Source: Odontesthes bonariensis (taxonomy: Eukaryota; Chordata; Actinopteri; Atheriniformes; Atherinopsidae). Taken from it: DNA of 64,000 bases. The notes beneath the pieces were generated by a model that searched no databases, had not been told where the DNA came from, and worked only from the letters and a program-made list of their open reading frames with translations. Below, piece by piece: positions 59,781-64,000 of this stretch (position 1 is its first letter; each line of letters opens with the position of its first letter). A program made the translations under genes and the position numbers. The stretch lies in contig NC_134521.1 of assembly GCF_027942865.1 (NCBI RefSeq), positions 327,001-391,000 of the forward strand. The letters run 5' to 3'.

Positions 59781-60935
59781 TAGTATGTAGTATGCATCAT
59801 GTAGTATGCAGTATGTAGTATGCAGTATGTAGTATGGAAGTATGTAGTATGGAAGTATGTAGTATGCAGCATGTAGTATGTAGTATGTAGTATGCAGTAT
59901 GTAGTATGTAGTATGCAGCATGTAGTATGTAGTATGCAGTATGTAATATGTAGTATGCAGTATGCAGTATGTAGTATGTAGTATGCATCATGTAGTATGC
60001 AGTATGTAGTATGCAGTATGTAGTATGGAAGTATGTAGTATGGAAGTATGTAGTATGCAGCATGTAGTATGTAGTATGTAGTATGCAGTATGTAGTATGT
60101 AGTATGCAGCATGTAGTATGTAGTATGCAGTATGTAGTATGTAGTATGCAGTATGTAGTATGTAGTATGCAGTATGTAATATGGAGCATGCAGTATGCAG
60201 TATGTAAGTATGCAGTATGCAGTATGCAGTATGTAGTATGCAGTATGTAGTATGCAGCATGTAGTATGCAGCATGTAGTATGTAGTATGTAGTATGCAGT
60301 ATGTAGTATGTAGTATGCAGCATGTAGTATGTAGTATGTAGTATGCAGTATGTAATATGGAGCATGCAGTATGCAGTATGTAAGTATGCAGTATGCAGTA
60401 TGCAGTATGTAGTATGCAGTATGTAGTATGTAGTATGTAGTATGCAGCATGTAGTATGTAGTATGTAGTATGCAGTATGTAGTATGTAGTATGCAGTATG
60501 TAGTATGCAGTATGTGGTATGCAGTATGTAGTATGCAGTATGCAGTATGTAGCATGCAGTATGTGGTATGCAGTATGTAGTATGTAGCATGCAGTATGCA
60601 GTATGTAGCATGTAGTATGCAGTATGCAGTATGTAGTATGTAGTATGTAGTATGCAGCATGTAGTATGTAGTATGCAGTATGCAGTATGTAGTATGCAGT
60701 ATGCAGTATGTAGCATGCAGTATGTAGTATGCAGTATGTAGCATGTAGTATGCAGTATGCAGTATGCAGTATGTAGCATGTAGTATGCAGTATGCAGTAT
60801 GCAGTATGTAGTATGCAGTATGCAGTATGTAGCATGCAGTATGTAGTATGCAGTATGTAGTATGTAGTATGCAGTATGCAGTATGTAGTATGTAGTATGT
60901 AGTATGCAGCATGTAGTATGTAGTATGCAGTATGT

Positions 60936-60969
<34 letters not shown>

Positions 60970-62239
60970 TAGTATGCAGTATGCAGTATGTAGCATGCAG
61001 TATGTGGTATGCAGTATGTAGTATGTAGTATGCAGTATGCAGTATGTAGCATGCAGTATGTGGTATGCAGTATGTAGTATGTAGCATGCAGTATGCAGTA
61101 TGTAGTATGTAGTATGTAGTATGCAGCATGTAGTATGTAGTATGCAGTATGTAGTATGCAGTATGTAGTATGTAGTATGCAGTATGTAGTATGCAGTATG
61201 TAGTATGCAGTATGTAGCATGCAGTATGTGGTATGCAGTATGTAGTATGTAGTATGCAGTATGTAGTATGCAGTATGCAGTATGTAGTATGCAGTATGTA
61301 GTATGCAGTATGCAGTATGTAGTATGTAGTATGTAGTATGCAGCATGTAGTATGTAGTATGCAGTATGTAGTATGCAGTATGTAGTATGCAGTATGTAGT
61401 ATGTAGTATGCAGTATGTAGTATGCAGTATGTAGTATGTAGTATGTAATATGCAGTATGTAGTATGCAGTATGTAGTATGCAGTATGTAGTATGCAGTAT
61501 GTAGTATGTAGTATGCAGTATGTAGTATGCAGTATGTAGTATGCAGTATGTAGTATGCAGTATGTAGTATGTAGTATGCAGCATGTAGTATGTAGTATGC
61601 AGTATGTAGTATGCAGTATGTAGTATGCAGTATGTAGTATGTAGTATGCAGTATGTAGTATGCAGTATGTAGTATGTAGTATGTAGTATGCAGTATGGAA
61701 GTATGTAGTATGTAGTATGCAGTATGTAGTATGCAGTATGTAGTATGTAGCATGCAGTATGTGGTATGCAGTATGTAGTATGTAGTATGCAGTATGCAGT
61801 ATGTAGTATGTAGTATGCAGTATGCAGTATGTAGTATGCAGCATGTAGTATGCAGTATGCAGTATGTAGTATGCAGTATGCAGTATGTAGTATGTAGTAT
61901 GTAGTATGCAGTATGCAGCATGTAGTATGCAGTATGTAGTATGGAAGTATGTAGTATGTAGTATGCAGTATGTAGTATGCAGTATGTAGTATGTAGCATG
62001 CAGTATGTGGTATGCAGTATGTAGTATGTAGTATGCAGTATGCAGTATGTAGTATGTAGTATGCAGTATGTAGTATGCAGCATGTAGTATGCAGCATGCA
62101 GTATGCAGTATGCAGTATGTAGTATGCAGTATGTAGTATGTAGTATGTAGTATGCAGTATGCAGTATGTAGTATGCAGCATGTAGTATGCAGTATGCAGT
62201 ATGTAGTATGCAGTATGCAGTATGTAGTATGTAGTATGT

Positions 62240-62273
<34 letters not shown>

Positions 62274-63332
62274 TAGTATGTAGTATGCATCATGTAGTAT
62301 GCAGTATGTAGTATGCAGTATGTAGTATGCAGTATGTAGTATGCAGTATGTAGTATGCAGTATGTAGTATGTAGTATGCAGTATGTAGTATGCAGTATGC
62401 AGTATGTAGTATGTAGTATGTAGTATGCAGCATGTAGTATGTAGTATGCAGTATGTAGTATGCAGTATGTAGTATGCAGTATGTAGTATGTAGTATGCAG
62501 TATGTAGTATGCAGTATGTAGTATGTAGTATGTAATATGCAGTATGTAGTATGCAGTATGTAGTATGCAGTATGTAGTATGCAGTATGCAGTATGTAGTA
62601 TGCAGTATGTAGTATGTAATATGCAGTATGTAGTATGCAGTATGTAGTATGTAGTATGCAGTATGTAGTATGCAGTATGTAGTATGTAGTATGTAATATG
62701 CAGTATGTAGTATGCAGTATGTAGTATGCAGTATGTAGTATGTAATATGCAGTATGTAGTATGCAGTATGTAGTATGTAGTATGCAGTATGTAGTATGCA
62801 GTATGTAGTATGCAGTATGCAGTATGTAGTATGCAGCATGTAGTATGCAGTATGCAGTATGTAGTATGCAGTATGCAGTATGTAGTATGTAGTATGCAGT
62901 ATGCAGCATGTAGTATGCAGTATGTAGTATGGAAGTATGTAGTATGTAGTATGCAGTATGTAGTATGCAGTATGTAGTATGTAGCATGCAGTATGTGGTA
63001 TGCAGTATGTAGTATGTAGTATGCAGTATGCAGTATGTAGTATGTAGTATGTAGTATGCAGCATGTAGTATGTAGTATGCAGTATGTAGTATGCAGTATG
63101 TAGTATGTAGTATGCAGTATGTAGTATGCAGTATGTAGTATGCAGTATGTAGTATGCAGTATGCAGTATGTAGTATGCAGCATGCAGTATGCAGTATGCA
63201 GTATGTAGTATGCAGTATGTAGTATGTAGTATGTAGTATGCAGTATGCAGTATGTAGTATGCAGCATGTAGTATGCAGTATGCAGTATGTAGTATGCAGT
63301 ATGCAGTATGTAGTATGTAGTATGTAGTATGT

Positions 63333-63373
<41 letters not shown>

Positions 63374-63500
63374 TAGTATGTAGTATGCATCATGTAGTAT
63401 GCAGTATGTAGTATGCAGTATGTAGTATGGAAGTATGTAGTATGGAAGTATGTAGTATGGAAGTATGTAGTATGGAAGTATGTAGTATGTGGTTTCGAAC
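57717..63500. mobile_element. Non-autonomous DNA transposon swollen by a heptamer array
   Basis: Left end GTTCGAAACCGCATACTACT (57717) and right end AGTATGTGGTTTCGAAC (to 63500) are inverted repeats (17 of the first 18 bases match). About 570 bp of unique sequence follows the left end (57740-58290, including GGGTATGCATCATGAGG and TTTTGTGAAAATAACCGGAA), then a 5.2-kb array of the motif that also forms the right end. No transposase is seen. No clear target duplication is seen; a GAACTAAAACAGT direct repeat lies close to both ends but not at them (57700 and 63524). The superfamily is uncertain. Confidence 0.7.
58297..63489. repeat. 5.2-kb TATGNAG heptamer array
   Basis: About 740 copies of TATGTAG and TATGCAG, with rarer CATGTAG, TATGGAAG, TATGTAA, TATGTGG and TATGCAT. 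Mixed blocks repeat at larger scale. On the - strand it gives a 1767-codon open frame (YILHTTYC...), an artefact of a stop-free 7-mer. Confidence 0.97.
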
Positions 63501-64000
63501 ACAGCCGCTGTCTGCAGTTTAATGAACTAAAACAGTTTACTGACAGCAGCAGTGAGAAGCTACCAGAACTGAAACCTCTGAGTCTTTAAATAGTTCCACA
63601 TGTAGAAACTACCTGAGGGCGTCAGTGTGGTCGGCCTGTTTCTGATCTTGTTTTCCGCTCCTCTCGGTTTCTGTCGGCATCATTTTCAGACCCTTAACTC
63701 CGATCGCTGACATCGTCCCTGCAGCTGAAGACGACTCTCTCAGGGAAGAAGCTCTCGGGACCACCAGGTGAGGCTTTCTGGCTTCAGGATCCAGATTCTG
63801 GGGCTTCTCAGTCAGTCCCGTCAGACATTACACTTTTGTTCCGACAGTTTTTCATTTAAAGGAGCGAATACTCTGAAAGCTCTGCTTGTGTAAATCTTAT
63901 TTCAGCAACAACTTGTATGAATGTCTTGTTTTAAACATTGTGTTCTTCCTGGATTGATTTTGGACATTTTTTCTTTGGACATGTTTCTTATCTAAAACCT
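63501..64000. other. Right edge: no gene identified
   Basis: Unique-looking sequence with no recognised protein, apart from the exon candidate at 63725-63767. Confidence 0.5.
63725..63767 (+). other. Candidate small exon
   Basis: 43 bp between a good acceptor (CATCGTCCCTGCAG) and a strong donor (CCACCAG then GTGAGG). Two of three frames are open (LKTTLSGKKLSGPP; EDDSLREEALGTT). Too short to identify; it could be an exon of a gene that continues to the right. Confidence 0.25.

Noticed and set aside
58199-63502. 1767-codon - strand frame (YILHTTYCILHTAYY...)
   Set aside because: Product of a stop-free heptamer repeat; no codon bias, domain or promoter.

Overview
The window is nuclear DNA of a ray-finned fish, most likely a spiny-rayed teleost. 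The evidence is split vertebrate genes with GT-AG introns, replication-dependent histone genes with 3' stem-loops, and fish-type mobile elements (an L2/Maui-like LINE, hAT and Harbinger relatives, foldback MITEs). No species can be named from sequence alone.

Layout. 1-23.3 kb: the last nine visible exons of slc23a1 (sodium/vitamin C transporter SVCT1) on the + strand, ending in a stop at 23093. 23.6-34.4 kb: a convergent four-exon gene on the - strand that resembles prob1 (proline-rich basic protein, DUF4585-type C terminus); PROB1 also lies close to SLC23A1 in human. 36.9-42.1 kb: a nearly full-length L2-type LINE with an intact ORF1 (zinc-ribbon-like, SGNH esterase) and an ORF2 (endonuclease plus reverse transcriptase) broken by two frameshifts. 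43.1-56.8 kb: four replication-dependent histone genes, all on the - strand (H3.2, H1, H2B, H2A), each with a 3' stem-loop; no H4 is seen. The H1-H2B gap is swollen by an hAT remnant and a degenerate Harbinger-like element. 57.7-63.5 kb: a DNA transposon whose interior is mostly a heptamer array. The last 500 bases hold one weak exon candidate.

The striking property is tandem repetition. By my count about 35 kb of the 64 kb (roughly 55%) is minisatellite or microsatellite. The large intronic arrays sit on splice junctions, and in two cases the repeat unit carries a copy of the splice site. The 12.65-kb array in slc23a1 is built of about 575 copies of the exon's last 14-15 bases plus its GTGAGT donor. 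The array downstream of the last acceptor of the prob1-like gene is built of about 24 copies of an acceptor-like sequence. The long open frames inside arrays are by-products of repeat composition and are not annotated as genes.

Two transposons show a parallel process: a CTGCCT array inside the proline-rich linker of a Harbinger accessory gene, and a TATGNAG array that continues the end sequence of a DNA transposon. The LINE is broken by an 11-bp motif repeated five times. The window therefore reads as a locus where short functional sequences have seeded local tandem amplification.
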